DNA of 64,000 nt from Pseudomonas sp. PB101 (GCF_009764265.1 NZ_RWIR01000052.1:62001-126000), one strand, 5' to 3'. Shown: positions 26,760-35,610, counted from the stretch's first letter. The notes: generated by a model not told the origin, from the sequence alone. Made by a program: numbers and translations.

Positions 26760-26765
26760 GGACGC

Positions 26766-26862
26766 AATCGCTGGCAAGCCAGCTCCCACAAGGATCAGCG
26801 GTGACCACAAATTTTGTGAACACCAGAAGACACTGTGGGAGCGGGCTTGCCCGCGATAGGGG
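26766..26862. repeat. Paired REP element (REPIN), mixed-type
   Basis: Left half ATCGCTGGCAAGCCAGCTCC (plus CACA) and right half TGTGGGAGCGGGCTTGCCCG (plus CGAT): two core variants in inverted orientation between the convergent qor and tsaC genes. Confidence 0.87.
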
Positions 26863-26873
26863 TCGCTTCGGTA

Positions 26874-27431
26874 TCAGTCCGGGCGCACAACCCTGCCGGT
26901 GGCCAGATCGCGAATCACGCTCGGGTTCTTGCGCCCGCCCAGATTTCCACCCAGCACCAGATCCACCTGCCCCCGGAAATACTGTTCGACGCGAATCCGC
27001 GTACGCGCTGCCGGGCGCCCCTGCGGGTTGGCCGACGTCGACACCAGCGGCCCGACCAGCGCGCACAGGTCGCGCACCTGCGGATGATCGCTGACCCGCA
27101 GCGCCACGGTTTCATGCACGCCGGTAATCCACTCTGGCAGCAGGTTCTGGTGCGGCACCAGCCAGGTGTTCGGGCCAGGCCAGGTGCTGGCCATGCGGTC
27201 CATCCACAGCTCGGGGAAGTCCTCGAAAAGGAAATCGAACTGACGAATGTTGTCGGCAACCAGGATCAGCCCCTTGTCCACAGACCGGCCCTTGATCAGC
27301 AGCAGACGTTCCACCGCTTCCTCGTCCCACGGGTCGCAACCCAGGCCCCAGACTGCTTCGGTTGGGTAGGCAATCACCGCCCCGGCGCGAATTGCTTGCG
27401 CGGCTTGTTGCACACGCCAACTGTTGACCAT
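26874..27431 (-). CDS. tsaC: L-threonylcarbamoyladenylate synthase
   Basis: Makes threonylcarbamoyl-AMP from threonine, bicarbonate and ATP, the first step of the t6A37 modification of ANN-decoding tRNAs. 185 residues; the YrdC fold signature includes GAVIAYPTEAVWGLGCDP, KGLILVADN and the ISTSANP-like STSANPQGRPAART. The ATG at 27431 with GGAG eight bases upstream gives the usual MVNSWRVQQA start; a GTG three codons earlier is less likely. dprA lies 54 bp upstream on the same strand. Confidence 0.94.
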   Translation of the reverse strand: MVNSWRVQQAAQAIRAGAVIAYPTEAVWGLGCDPWDEEAVERLLLIKGRSVDKGLILVADNIRQFDFLFEDFPELWMDRMASTWPGPNTWLVPHQNLLPEWITGVHETVALRVSDHPQVRDLCALVGPLVSTSANPQGRPAARTRIRVEQYFRGQVDLVLGGNLGGRKNPSVIRDLATGRVVRPD

Positions 27432-27485
27432 GAAAAACACTCCAGAATAAGGCTCTGCGCAGTTTACCGATCTTGTTCATAAAAC

Positions 27486-28592
27486 CTAGCTCACCCGCGC
27501 AAACCAGCGCCCGCTTTCGCACACGGCGCGGCCATCCATTTCCAGTTCCGTCAACGCCGCCAGCACTTTCGGCAAGGCCCAGCCGCTTGCATCGACCAGC
27601 GCTTCACTGGTCAGAGGCGCGGCATGCAGCAGCTTCAGCAGCGGGTGAGTGGTTACAGCGGTGCACGTTTCTGTGGATAACGACAGTCGTTGCCAGCCGC
27701 GCAAGGCTTCGAGGATATGCTCGATGGTTTCCACCAGCACCGCACCGTCACGGATCAACTGATGGCAGCCGCGTGCGCCCGGATGATGAATCGACCCGGG
27801 CATCGCAAACACCTCGCGCCCCTGTTCCGCCGCCAGCCTCGCCGTAATCAGCGAACCACTGGCGACACTTGCCTCGACCACCAGCACGCCAAGGGACAAG
27901 CCGCTGATGATCCGGTTGCGTCGAGGGAAGTTGCTCGCGGTCGGGCCTGCATCCAAAGGAAACTCCGAAAGCACGGCACTGCCCGAGGCAATCATCGCGT
28001 CTGCCAGGCGCCGATTGCGCTGTGGATAAAACTTCTCGAGCCCCGTGCCAAGCACGCCTACGGTTTGCCCGCCGACATCCAGAGCAGCCTGGTGTGCAGC
28101 GGCGTCAATGCCCAGGGCCAGGCCGCTGGTGATGACAAACCCGGCGCCCGCCAGGCTGCGGGAAAACGCCGCCGCGGTGTCCATCCCCGGCCGAGACGCG
28201 CGACGGCTGCCGACCATGGCCAGTTGGGGTTTTTCCAGAATGCCCGGATCGCCCGCGACAAATAACAGCGGCGGTGCATCGCTGATTTGTGCCAGCAGTG
28301 CCGGGTAGTCCGGTTGGTCAAACATCAGTAAATGCTGGCCCGGACGCTCAAGCCAGGCCAACGCATGGCTGGCGCCGTCGCGAATCTCGGGACTGCGCCG
28401 GGCCTCGGCACAGGCCAGTGGCAAACCCAACGCGCGCCAGGCACTGGCCGGTGCGCTGATGGCCTTGGATGCCGAACCGAAGGCTTCGAGCAGCTTCCTG
28501 AACCGCGCCGGACCGAGTTCCGGCACACGGTGCAGGCGTAATCGAGCTTCCAGTTCCGCAGGGGAAACCGGTGTAACGGCAGACGTCGACAT
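27486..28592 (-). CDS. dprA: DNA-processing protein DprA
   Basis: Loads RecA onto incoming single-stranded DNA during natural transformation. 368 residues: an N-terminal helical region, the Rossmann-like core with VGSRRASRPG, ITSGLALGIDAAAHQAAL and FPRRNRIISGLS, then a C-terminal winged-helix-like domain (~300-368). The gene sits between the LysM-related gene and tsaC on the minus strand, the normal Pseudomonas arrangement. Two perfect DnaA boxes lie within it (27672 and 28021). Confidence 0.95.
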   Translation of the reverse strand: MSTSAVTPVSPAELEARLRLHRVPELGPARFRKLLEAFGSASKAISAPASAWRALGLPLACAEARRSPEIRDGASHALAWLERPGQHLLMFDQPDYPALLAQISDAPPLLFVAGDPGILEKPQLAMVGSRRASRPGMDTAAAFSRSLAGAGFVITSGLALGIDAAAHQAALDVGGQTVGVLGTGLEKFYPQRNRRLADAMIASGSAVLSEFPLDAGPTASNFPRRNRIISGLSLGVLVVEASVASGSLITARLAAEQGREVFAMPGSIHHPGARGCHQLIRDGAVLVETIEHILEALRGWQRLSLSTETCTAVTTHPLLKLLHAAPLTSEALVDASGWALPKVLAALTELEMDGRAVCESGRWFARVS

Positions 28593-28673
28593 GGATCATC
28601 CTTGATCGTTATGAGCACCCGTACAAACGGGAATAAGCTGTGGATAACTCTGTTGGTAACTTGTGCAGCAAGC

Positions 28674-29498
28674 TTATGGATTTCGCACCTTGTCCATCAC
28701 CGACAGCGAACGCGAAGCGCTCAGCACCAGCCCGTAGCTGAGCTTGTCGTAGGTACGGAAAACCATCAGCAGACCGGCGCGCTCATCGGGAATCTTCAAG
28801 GGCTGGCCGGTGATCCGGTCGCGCACGGTTTCGCCGGTCTTCATCACCGCCAGCAGATTGCCTTCGGCCAGTCCGTCGCGCTGCCCCTTGTTCAGCGTAA
28901 CCACGTCCAGTTCGCCGATCTGCGTGACCCCGCGCGGTACATCGATGATCAAACCGCTGATTTCGTGGCTCGGTGCGCTGGGTGCGTAGGTGGAATTGAT
29001 CGAGCGCTCTTCGCCGCTGAACAGGCGGTCACCGAGGCGCACTTCCTGGGTGGTGCGCTGCAACTCCAGGGTGGCGACGTCACCTTCGATGGCCACGACC
29101 TCGCCGCCGCCGATGTCGTCGGCGTTGATCCCCAAAATCTCTTTGCTCTGCGGATCGGTGTAGACCTTGCCCTGGCGAAAGATGCCGTACACCGGCTGCG
29201 CCGGATCGAACTGACCACGGGCAAAGATGCGGTCACCCGCGCCGCTGAGCACACGCTCGGAATCGCCGGCGACGATATAGGGCGCCTTGGTGAATTCCTC
29301 GGCCTTGTCGACGATGCGGTTGCTCAGCAGAAAGCTGTTGATCGATTTCAGCGCGATGCCGGGGATAGCCTCGGTCACCGGGCTGCTGCGCACCTGAGGG
29401 GACAGCTTTATGGTGGGAATATCTTCCCGAAGTTGCACTTGCCCATGCGCCAGACCGGCCGAGACCAGAAGCGGCAGGGCGAGTAGTGATTTCCTCAT
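28674..29498 (-). CDS. PA0020-like envelope protein lacking its LysM domain
   Basis: A 274-residue exported protein (signal peptide MRKSLLALPLLVSAGLAHG). In the relatives I remember, the signal peptide is followed by a LysM peptidoglycan-binding domain (YTVVKGDTLWDI type) before the conserved IKLSPRVRS stretch, giving about 341 residues. Here QVQLRED runs straight into IPTIKLSPQVRSS with no LysM repeat, in frame and without a stop. The rest of the protein appears intact. Function unknown; envelope or cell-wall related. Divergent from def. Confidence 0.82.
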   Translation of the reverse strand: MRKSLLALPLLVSAGLAHGQVQLREDIPTIKLSPQVRSSPVTEAIPGIALKSINSFLLSNRIVDKAEEFTKAPYIVAGDSERVLSGAGDRIFARGQFDPAQPVYGIFRQGKVYTDPQSKEILGINADDIGGGEVVAIEGDVATLELQRTTQEVRLGDRLFSGEERSINSTYAPSAPSHEISGLIIDVPRGVTQIGELDVVTLNKGQRDGLAEGNLLAVMKTGETVRDRITGQPLKIPDERAGLLMVFRTYDKLSYGLVLSASRSLSVMDKVRNP

Positions 29499-29685
29499 GC
29501 GGTGAATCCCTTTATTATGTGCGTTCGCGTGAAACGCCAGAGCCCTCGGTGGCTCGCTCCCGGCTTGCTTGTCAAAACTTGCTTGTCAACAGAAGGGAGC
29601 TACGTTTTACAACGGTAGCCTGCAATTCTTCGGACCCGCCAGGCCATCGACCCGACCTTACTTCACACGTGCACTAATCAAGCTT

Positions 29686-30192
29686 ATGGCCATTTTAAAC
29701 ATCCTCGAATTCCCTGATCCGCGTCTGCGCACTATCGCCAAGCCAGTGGCCGTAGTGGACGACGAAGTGCGTCAGTTGGTCGACGACATGTTTGAAACAA
29801 TGTATGAAGCGCCTGGCATCGGCCTCGCCGCGACCCAGGTCAACGTGCACAAACGTATCGTCGTGATGGACCTCTCCGAAGACCGCACTGAGCCCCGAGT
29901 GTTCATCAACCCCGAGCTCGAACCGCTGACCGTCGACATGGGCCAGTATCAGGAAGGCTGCCTGTCGGTACCGGGCTTCTATGAAAACGTCGATCGCCCG
30001 CAACGAGTCAAGGTCAAGGCGCTGGACCGCGACGGCCAGCCATACGAACTGATCGCCGAAGATTTGCTCGCGGTGTGCATCCAGCACGAATGCGACCACC
30101 TCAACGGCAAATTGTTCGTCGATTACCTGTCCACGCTCAAACGCGACCGCATCAAGAAGAAACTGGAAAAGCTTCATCGCCAGAACGCCTGA
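29686..30192 (+). CDS. def: Peptide deformylase
   Basis: Removes the formyl group from the N-terminal methionine of new proteins. 168 residues with all three motifs: GIGLAATQV (44-52), EGCLSVPG with metal ligand Cys92, and HECDH with His134, Glu135 and His138. The reading frame extends upstream, but the ATG at 29686 gives the family N-terminus MAILNILEFPDPRLR. A terminator hairpin lies before the next gene, fmt, which works on the same formyl-methionine cycle. Confidence 0.97.
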   Translation: MAILNILEFPDPRLRTIAKPVAVVDDEVRQLVDDMFETMYEAPGIGLAATQVNVHKRIVVMDLSEDRTEPRVFINPELEPLTVDMGQYQEGCLSVPGFYENVDRPQRVKVKALDRDGQPYELIAEDLLAVCIQHECDHLNGKLFVDYLSTLKRDRIKKKLEKLHRQNA

Positions 30193-30202
30193 TGCCCATC
30201 TT

Positions 30203-30229
30203 CAAAGGCTTGCTGCGGCAAGCCTTTTT
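30203..30229 (+). terminator. Terminator between def and fmt
   Basis: AAAGGCTTGC-tgcg-GCAAGCCTTTTT, a 10-bp stem with T-tract 11 bp past the def stop. It would attenuate read-through into fmt. Confidence 0.85.
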
Positions 30230-30249
30230 CTTTTCAAGAGACGTCATCC

Positions 30250-31209
30250 ATGACTGAGCCACTGCGCATTGTCTTTGCCGGCACCCCGGAATTCGCCGCC
30301 GAACACCTCAAGGCCCTGCTGAGCAGCCCTTACGAGATCGTCGCGGTCTACACCCAACCGGATCGTCCGGCCGGTCGCGGGCAAAAACTGATGCCGAGCC
30401 CGGTCAAGCAGCTTGCTCTGGAAAACAACATCCCGGTGTTGCAGCCGCCGACCTTGCGCAACGAAGGCGCGCAAGCGGAACTGGCCGCACTGCAACCGGA
30501 CTTGATGGTGGTGGTCGCCTACGGCCTGATCCTGCCGCAAGTGGTGCTGGATATTCCGCGCCTGGGTTGCATCAACAGCCACGCCTCGCTGCTGCCGCGC
30601 TGGCGCGGTGCGGCGCCGATCCAGCGCGCCGTGGAAGCGGGCGACGCCGAAAGCGGCGTGACCGTGATGCGCATGGAAGCCGGTCTCGACACCGGGCCGA
30701 TGCTGCTGAAAGTCACCACGCCGATCAGCGCCGAAGACACCGGCGGCAGCCTGCACGATCGCCTCGCCGAAATGGGCCCGCCAGCCGTTATCCAGGCGAT
30801 TGCCGGCCTCGCCGCCGGAACCCTGGAAGGCGAAGTCCAGGACGACAGCCTGGCTACCTACGCGCACAAATTGAACAAGGACGAAGCACGCATCGACTGG
30901 AGTCGCCCGGCGGTTGAGCTGGAGCGTCTGGTCCGTGCCTTCAACCCGTGGCCGATTACCCATAGCACCTTGAACGGCGAAGCCCTGAAAGTGCTGGCCG
31001 CGAACCTCGCCGAAGGCAAAGGCGCACCCGGTGAAATCCTCGGCGCCAGCAAGGACGGTCTGATCGTCGCCTGTGGCGAACAGGCCTTGTGCCTGACCCG
31101 CCTGCAGTTGCCCGGCGGCAAGGCGCTGAACTTCAGCGACCTGTTCAACAGCCGTCGCGAGAAATTCGCCACCGGTATCGTCCTCGGTCAAGCGGTGGAC
31201 GCTCAATGA
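30250..31209 (+). CDS. fmt: Methionyl-tRNA formyltransferase
   Basis: Formylates initiator Met-tRNA using 10-formyltetrahydrofolate. 319 residues; N-terminal formyltransferase domain with VVAYGLILPQ and the signature INSHASLLPRWRGAAPIQRA, C-terminal OB-like domain from ~205. The last bases overlap the rsmB start (ATGA), so the two are translationally coupled, as in most gammaproteobacteria. Confidence 0.97.
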   Translation: MTEPLRIVFAGTPEFAAEHLKALLSSPYEIVAVYTQPDRPAGRGQKLMPSPVKQLALENNIPVLQPPTLRNEGAQAELAALQPDLMVVVAYGLILPQVVLDIPRLGCINSHASLLPRWRGAAPIQRAVEAGDAESGVTVMRMEAGLDTGPMLLKVTTPISAEDTGGSLHDRLAEMGPPAVIQAIAGLAAGTLEGEVQDDSLATYAHKLNKDEARIDWSRPAVELERLVRAFNPWPITHSTLNGEALKVLAANLAEGKGAPGEILGASKDGLIVACGEQALCLTRLQLPGGKALNFSDLFNSRREKFATGIVLGQAVDAQ

Positions 31210-32516
31210 ATCCGCGTCTGGCCGCCGCCAAGGCACTTGCCGCTGTCCTGAGCGGAAAAGCTTCGCTCAACAGCTCCCTGCCGACGCAACTGGACAAGGT
31301 CGAGGACCGTGATCGCGGCTTCACCCAGGACCTGGCGTTCGGTACCGCGCGCTGGCAGCCACGCTTGTCGGCACTGGCGGCCAAGCTGCTGCAGAAACCG
31401 TTCAAGGCCGCCGACGCCGACGTCGAGGCGCTGTTGCTGGTCGGCCTCTATCAGTTGCTCTATACCCGTGTCCCGGCTCATGCCGCCATCGGGGAAACCG
31501 TCGGTTGCGCCGACAAGCTGAAAAAGCCTTGGGCCAAGGCACTGCTCAATGCCGTGTTGCGCAACGCTCAGCGCGAAAGCGAAACGATTTTCGCCGAACT
31601 GGAGCGTGATCCGGTGGTGCGCACCGCTCACCCACGCTGGCTGCAAAAATCCCTGAAGGCGTTCTGGCCTGAGCAGTGGGAGGCCATCTGTGCGGCGAAC
31701 AACGCGCATCCGCCGATGATCCTGCGGGTCAATCGTCGCCATCACAGCCGGGATGCCTACCTCGGCCTGTTGACCGACGCCGGTATCGCCGCGACTGCGT
31801 GTGTCTATAGCCGCGACGGTATCGTGCTCGAAGCCGCCGCCGACGTGCGCAGCCTGCCAGGGTTCGCCGAAGGCTGGATCAGCGTGCAGGACGAAGCCGC
31901 GCAACTGGCCGCCGACCTGCTGGATCTGGCGCCGGGGCAACGGGTACTGGACGCCTGCTGCGCACCCGGCGGCAAGACCTGCCATATCCTCGAAGCCGAA
32001 CCAAAACTGGCCGGCGTGGTGGCGGTGGACCTGGAAGCCAAACGACTGGTGCGCGTGCGCGAGAACCTCGAACGCCTGAAACTGAGCGCCGAACTGATCG
32101 CCGCCGACGGCCGCGACACTCAGGTGTGGTGGGACGGCAAGCCGTTCCAGCGCATCCTGCTGGACGCGCCATGCTCGGCCACCGGCGTGATTCGTCGTCA
32201 CCCGGACATCAAGCTGACCCGCCAACCCGACGACATCGCCGCGCTGGCGCTGTTGCAAGGCGAACTGCTCGATGCCATGTGGACCACGTTGGAGGTGGGC
32301 GGCGTTCTGCTGTACGCCACTTGCTCCACGCTGCCGACCGAAAACACTGAAGTCATCGAAGCGTTCCTGGCCCGCACGCCGGGCGCCCGTGAACTGGACC
32401 TCGCCACGGCGGCCGGCATCAAGCAGCCCCATGGTCGCCAGCTGCTGGCCCAGGAAGGCGGACACGACGGGTTCTACTACGCCAAGCTGATCAAGATCGC
32501 CGCCGCTCGCGGTTAA
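31206..32516 (+). CDS. rsmB: 16S rRNA (cytosine-967-C5)-methyltransferase
   Basis: Methylates C967 of 16S rRNA. 436 residues: an N-terminal NusB-like RNA-binding domain (1-~140) and a Rossmann methyltransferase with the SAM loop DACCAPGGKT, the PCSATG motif and the catalytic TCST motif (ATCSTLPTENTEV). The ATG at 31206 overlapping the fmt stop is chosen over an upstream extension inside fmt. trkA follows 22 bp after the stop. Confidence 0.96.
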   Translation: MNPRLAAAKALAAVLSGKASLNSSLPTQLDKVEDRDRGFTQDLAFGTARWQPRLSALAAKLLQKPFKAADADVEALLLVGLYQLLYTRVPAHAAIGETVGCADKLKKPWAKALLNAVLRNAQRESETIFAELERDPVVRTAHPRWLQKSLKAFWPEQWEAICAANNAHPPMILRVNRRHHSRDAYLGLLTDAGIAATACVYSRDGIVLEAAADVRSLPGFAEGWISVQDEAAQLAADLLDLAPGQRVLDACCAPGGKTCHILEAEPKLAGVVAVDLEAKRLVRVRENLERLKLSAELIAADGRDTQVWWDGKPFQRILLDAPCSATGVIRRHPDIKLTRQPDDIAALALLQGELLDAMWTTLEVGGVLLYATCSTLPTENTEVIEAFLARTPGARELDLATAAGIKQPHGRQLLAQEGGHDGFYYAKLIKIAAARG

Positions 32517-32538
32517 ACGGATTCAATGGAGTGACTGG

Positions 32539-33915
32539 ATGAAAATCATCATCCTCGGTGCAGGGCAGGTCGGCGGCTCGCTGGCAGAACACCTGGCCAG
32601 CGAAGCCAACGACATTACCGTGGTCGATACCGATGGCGAGCGCCTGCGCGATCTCGGCGATCGCCTGGACATCCGTACCGTTCAAGGTCGCGGTTCGTTC
32701 CCGACGGTACTGCGCCAGGCCGGCGCCGATGACGCCGACATGCTGGTCGCGGTGACCAACAGCGATGAAACCAACATGGTCGCCTGCCAGGTCGCCCACA
32801 CGCTGTTCCACACCCCGACCAAGATCGCCCGGGTGCGCGAAGCCGCGTACCTGACCCGCGAAGAGCAGTTGTTCCAGAACGAAGCGATTCCGGTGGACGT
32901 GCTGATCAGCCCGGAACAAGTGGTCACCAACTACATCAAGCGCCTGATCCAGCATCCCGGCGCCTTGCAGGTAATCGACTTCGCCGAAGGCAAGGCGCAA
33001 CTGGTGGCGGTGCGGGCGTACTACGGCGGGCCGCTGGTGGGCCAGCAACTGCGGCAGTTGCGCGAGCACATGCCGAACGTGGAAACCCGCGTCGCGGCGA
33101 TTTTCCGTCGTGACCGGCCGATCCTGCCCCAGGGCGATACGGTGATCGAGGCCGACGACGAGGTGTTTTTCATCGCCGCCAAAGCGAACATTCGCGCGGT
33201 GATGAGCGAAATGCGCCGTCTCGACGAAACCTATAAACGCATCGTCATCGCCGGTGGCGGACAAATCGGCGAGCGCTTGGCCGAAGCCATCGAAAGCCGT
33301 TATCAGGTGAAAATCATCGAGATGAACCCGGCACGCTGCCGCCATCTCTCCGACACCCTGGACAGCACAGTGGTGCTGCAGGGCAGTGCTTCGGACCGCG
33401 ACCTGCTGATGGAAGAGAACATCGCCGACGCGGACCTGTTCCTGGCCCTGACCAACGACGACGAAGCCAACATCATGTCGTCGCTGCTGGCCAAACGGCT
33501 GGGTGCGAAGAAGGTGATGACCATCATCAACAACCCGGCTTATGTCGACCTGATCCAGGGTGGCGACATCGACATCGCCATCAGCCCGCAACTGGCGACT
33601 ATCGGCACCTTGCTGGCCCACGTGCGCCGGGGTGACATCGTCAGCGTGCACTCACTGCGCCGGGGCGCGGCGGAAGCCATCGAGGCGATCGCCCATGGCG
33701 ATGCGAAATCGAGCAAGGTGATCGGCAAGGCCATCGAGAACATCGGTTTGCCGCCAGGCACCACGATCGGCGCGATCATCCGCGATGAAGAAGTGATCAT
33801 CGCCCACGACGACACCGTGATCGAAGCGGGCGACCATGTGATTCTGTTCCTTGTGGATAAAAAGCATATTCGCGATGTGGAGAAGTTGTTCCATGTGGGG
33901 TTGAGCTTCTTCTGA
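32539..33915 (+). CDS. trkA: Trk system potassium uptake regulatory protein TrkA
   Basis: Peripheral cytoplasmic NAD(H)-binding subunit that gates Trk potassium channels. 458 residues as two tandem RCK units: first Rossmann motif GAGQVGGSLAEHLA at the N-terminus, second GGGQIGERLAEAI near residue 240, each followed by a TrkA-C domain. Third gene of the fmt-rsmB-trkA run, the usual Pseudomonas arrangement. A perfect DnaA box lies near its 3' end (33852). Confidence 0.96.
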   Translation: MKIIILGAGQVGGSLAEHLASEANDITVVDTDGERLRDLGDRLDIRTVQGRGSFPTVLRQAGADDADMLVAVTNSDETNMVACQVAHTLFHTPTKIARVREAAYLTREEQLFQNEAIPVDVLISPEQVVTNYIKRLIQHPGALQVIDFAEGKAQLVAVRAYYGGPLVGQQLRQLREHMPNVETRVAAIFRRDRPILPQGDTVIEADDEVFFIAAKANIRAVMSEMRRLDETYKRIVIAGGGQIGERLAEAIESRYQVKIIEMNPARCRHLSDTLDSTVVLQGSASDRDLLMEENIADADLFLALTNDDEANIMSSLLAKRLGAKKVMTIINNPAYVDLIQGGDIDIAISPQLATIGTLLAHVRRGDIVSVHSLRRGAAEAIEAIAHGDAKSSKVIGKAIENIGLPPGTTIGAIIRDEEVIIAHDDTVIEAGDHVILFLVDKKHIRDVEKLFHVGLSFF

Positions 33916-33944
33916 TCCTGATTTTTTCAGTGCCTGCATTGGCC

Positions 33945-34038
33945 CTATCGCTGGCAAGCCAGCTCCCACAGTTTTTTGGTTGTTTACAAATATGATGCAC
34001 ACCAGAGAACCCTGTGGGAGCTGGCTTGCCAGCGATGG
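33945..34038. repeat. Paired REP element (REPIN), CTGGC/GCCAG type
   Basis: Halves ATCGCTGGCAAGCCAGCTCC (plus CACA) and TGTGGGAGCTGGCTTGCCAG (plus CGAT) in inverted orientation about 40 bp apart, between trkA and the TPR gene. Both halves have the same core variant. Confidence 0.92.
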
Positions 34039-34094
34039 CGGCGTCAAAGACGAAAAAAACATCCCCTGATACCCGCAGAAAAGGAATCCACCCC

Positions 34095-34409
34095 ATGATC
34101 GAATCCCTGGAAAAAATGCTCGCCAAGGGTGTGGATAACGCTTTGCTGCGCTTCGGCCTGGGCAAGGGTTATCTGGATCTGGGGGAGAACGCCAAGGCTG
34201 CGGAGCATTTCCAGCGCTGCGTCGAATTCGATCCGAAGTATTCGGCGGCGTGGAAACTACTGGGCAAGGCCCATCTGGCGCTGGCGGACTTTGCGGCCGC
34301 GCGCCAAGCCTGGGAGCAAGGCGTGGAAGCCGCTCGCAACCATGGCGACAAGCAGGCAGAAAAGGAAATGACGGTGTTCCTGAAGAAGCTCGACCGCCAG
34401 GCGCACTGA
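34095..34409 (+). CDS. Small tetratricopeptide-repeat protein
   Basis: A 104-residue all-helical protein without signal peptide. Residues ~17-50 (LRFGLGKGYLDLGENAKAAEHFQRC) and ~51-84 (AAWKLLGKAHLALADFAAARQAW) form two TPR repeats, so it probably mediates a protein contact; the partner is unknown. AAAGGAATCC precedes the ATG. Its stop abuts the stop of the convergent PilZ gene. I recall a homologue in the same place in P. aeruginosa. Confidence 0.87.
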   Translation: MIESLEKMLAKGVDNALLRFGLGKGYLDLGENAKAAEHFQRCVEFDPKYSAAWKLLGKAHLALADFAAARQAWEQGVEAARNHGDKQAEKEMTVFLKKLDRQAH

Positions 34410-34649
34410 TCAGAGATAACGCAAACCGATGCCCTCGGCATCCACCTGCACCACTTCCATGCGCACTCGCGGCGCGCCTGTGGGCAAGTCCTGCACCTGA
34501 CCGTAGACCACTGCGCCCGGGGGCAGCGTCGACAGTTGCGGATGCTTGACGTAGACGCCGGTGGTCGACAGGTTGCGGGTCTGGCCCAGGCAATCGCCGA
34601 TGCTTTCATGACTGATCTTGATGCGGAATGACTTGCGGTGTTCGGACAT
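34410..34649 (-). CDS. PilZ-domain protein (c-di-GMP receptor candidate)
   Basis: A 79-residue protein that is just one PilZ domain. Both c-di-GMP contact motifs are recognisable: RKSFR (residues 5-9, RXXXR) and NLSTTG (N/DXSXXG), with V/I-rich strands and a hydrophobic end. It should bind cyclic di-GMP and act through a partner; which process it controls is not visible. It follows the lpxL-like gene by 73 bp on the same strand, across a DnaA-box hairpin. Confidence 0.88.
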   Translation of the reverse strand: MSEHRKSFRIKISHESIGDCLGQTRNLSTTGVYVKHPQLSTLPPGAVVYGQVQDLPTGAPRVRMEVVQVDAEGIGLRYL

Positions 34650-34673
34650 CTTCTGCGCCCTTGAATGAACGGT

Positions 34674-34706
34674 TGTGGATAACCCCGGGGTGCAGGGTTA
34701 TCCACA
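34674..34706. promoter_or_regulatory. Inverted pair of perfect DnaA boxes forming a hairpin
   Basis: TGTGGATAACCC (34674-34685) and GGGTTATCCACA (34695-34706) are perfect 12-bp arms around a 9-base GC-rich loop. Each arm contains a consensus TTATCCACA DnaA box. It lies between the PilZ gene and the acyltransferase gene, about 15 kb from dnaA. No T-tract follows, so a simple terminator role is doubtful. Confidence 0.8.
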
Positions 34707-34722
34707 GATCATGCCAATTGAA

Positions 34723-35610
34723 TCAATACCAACGCTCTTCACCCGGTGGACGCTTCTTGAAGCGCTTCATGCTCCACATGTACTGGCTCGGGTAAGCGCC
34801 GACATAACGCTCGACCACCTTGCTCATGGCTGCGCAGGACTCCGCCGTATCGGTGCTGTACATGGCTTCTGGCGCGGCTTCGAGGATCACTTTGTAGCCC
34901 GAACCGTCCGGCAGGCGCAGGGCATGCAGGAACACGCCGACCGCCTTACCACCGGCGAGCATGTTCGGCACGAACTTGCTGGTCAGCGCCTGGGTGGCGA
35001 AGAACGGCACGAAGATCCCGGCGGATTCGGACGGTTCCGGGTCAGCGGGAATGCCCACTGCACCACCTTTGCGCACTTCCTTGATGACGCTGAGGATGCC
35101 TTCCTTGGTGGAGGCAGCGACCTTGTTACCCAACTGCACCCGTTGCTTTTGCAGCAATTCATCCACCGCCTTCAACTTCGGCGGACGATAGAAAATGATC
35201 GGCTTGCACTGGCTGCAATAGAAGTGGTTCAGCACTTCCCAGTTGCCCAGGTGGCTGGTGATGCCGACCACGCCTTTGCCGGAGGCGAGGGCGTCCTTCA
35301 ACACGTCGAGGCCTTCGACCTCGCGCACCAAGTCGATGGAGCGCTGGGCCGGCCAGATCCAGGCGCAGGCGCTTTCGGTCAGGGACTTGCCGATGTCCTT
35401 CAGGCTCTGTCCGACCAAACGTTCACGCTCGGCGGGGTCCATGTCCGGAAAACACTTGGACAGATTGATCCGTACCACGTCGCGGGAACGGTTCGGGGTT
35501 TTCCACATGACCCAGCCAATCGCCGAGCCCACGGCCTGCACGGCCCGCCACGGAAGCAGGGCAAACAGCCGCAGAGCGCCTACCAGCAAGGCGCCTTTCA
35601 ACTTATCCAC
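34723..35610 (-). CDS. Lipid A lauroyl acyltransferase family protein (LpxL/HtrB type)
   Basis: A 295-residue inner-membrane acyltransferase that adds a secondary acyl chain to lipid A. The catalytic H-X4-E pair is His120 and Glu125 in SHLGNWE; a membrane segment lies at about 6-32. Its position corresponds to the gene I know as PA0011 (htrB1) in P. aeruginosa. The start is a GTG at 35610 with AGGAG seven bases upstream; the start codon itself lies inside a perfect DnaA box (35603-35611). Confidence 0.9.
   Translation of the reverse strand: MDKLKGALLVGALRLFALLPWRAVQAVGSAIGWVMWKTPNRSRDVVRINLSKCFPDMDPAERERLVGQSLKDIGKSLTESACAWIWPAQRSIDLVREVEGLDVLKDALASGKGVVGITSHLGNWEVLNHFYCSQCKPIIFYRPPKLKAVDELLQKQRVQLGNKVAASTKEGILSVIKEVRKGGAVGIPADPEPSESAGIFVPFFATQALTSKFVPNMLAGGKAVGVFLHALRLPDGSGYKVILEAAPEAMYSTDTAESCAAMSKVVERYVGAYPSQYMWSMKRFKKRPPGEERWY

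Noticed and set aside
33889..33904. Possible third parS near the end of trkA (TGTTCCATGTGGGG)
   Set aside because: Only the left half matches; the palindrome is broken, so ParB binding is unlikely.
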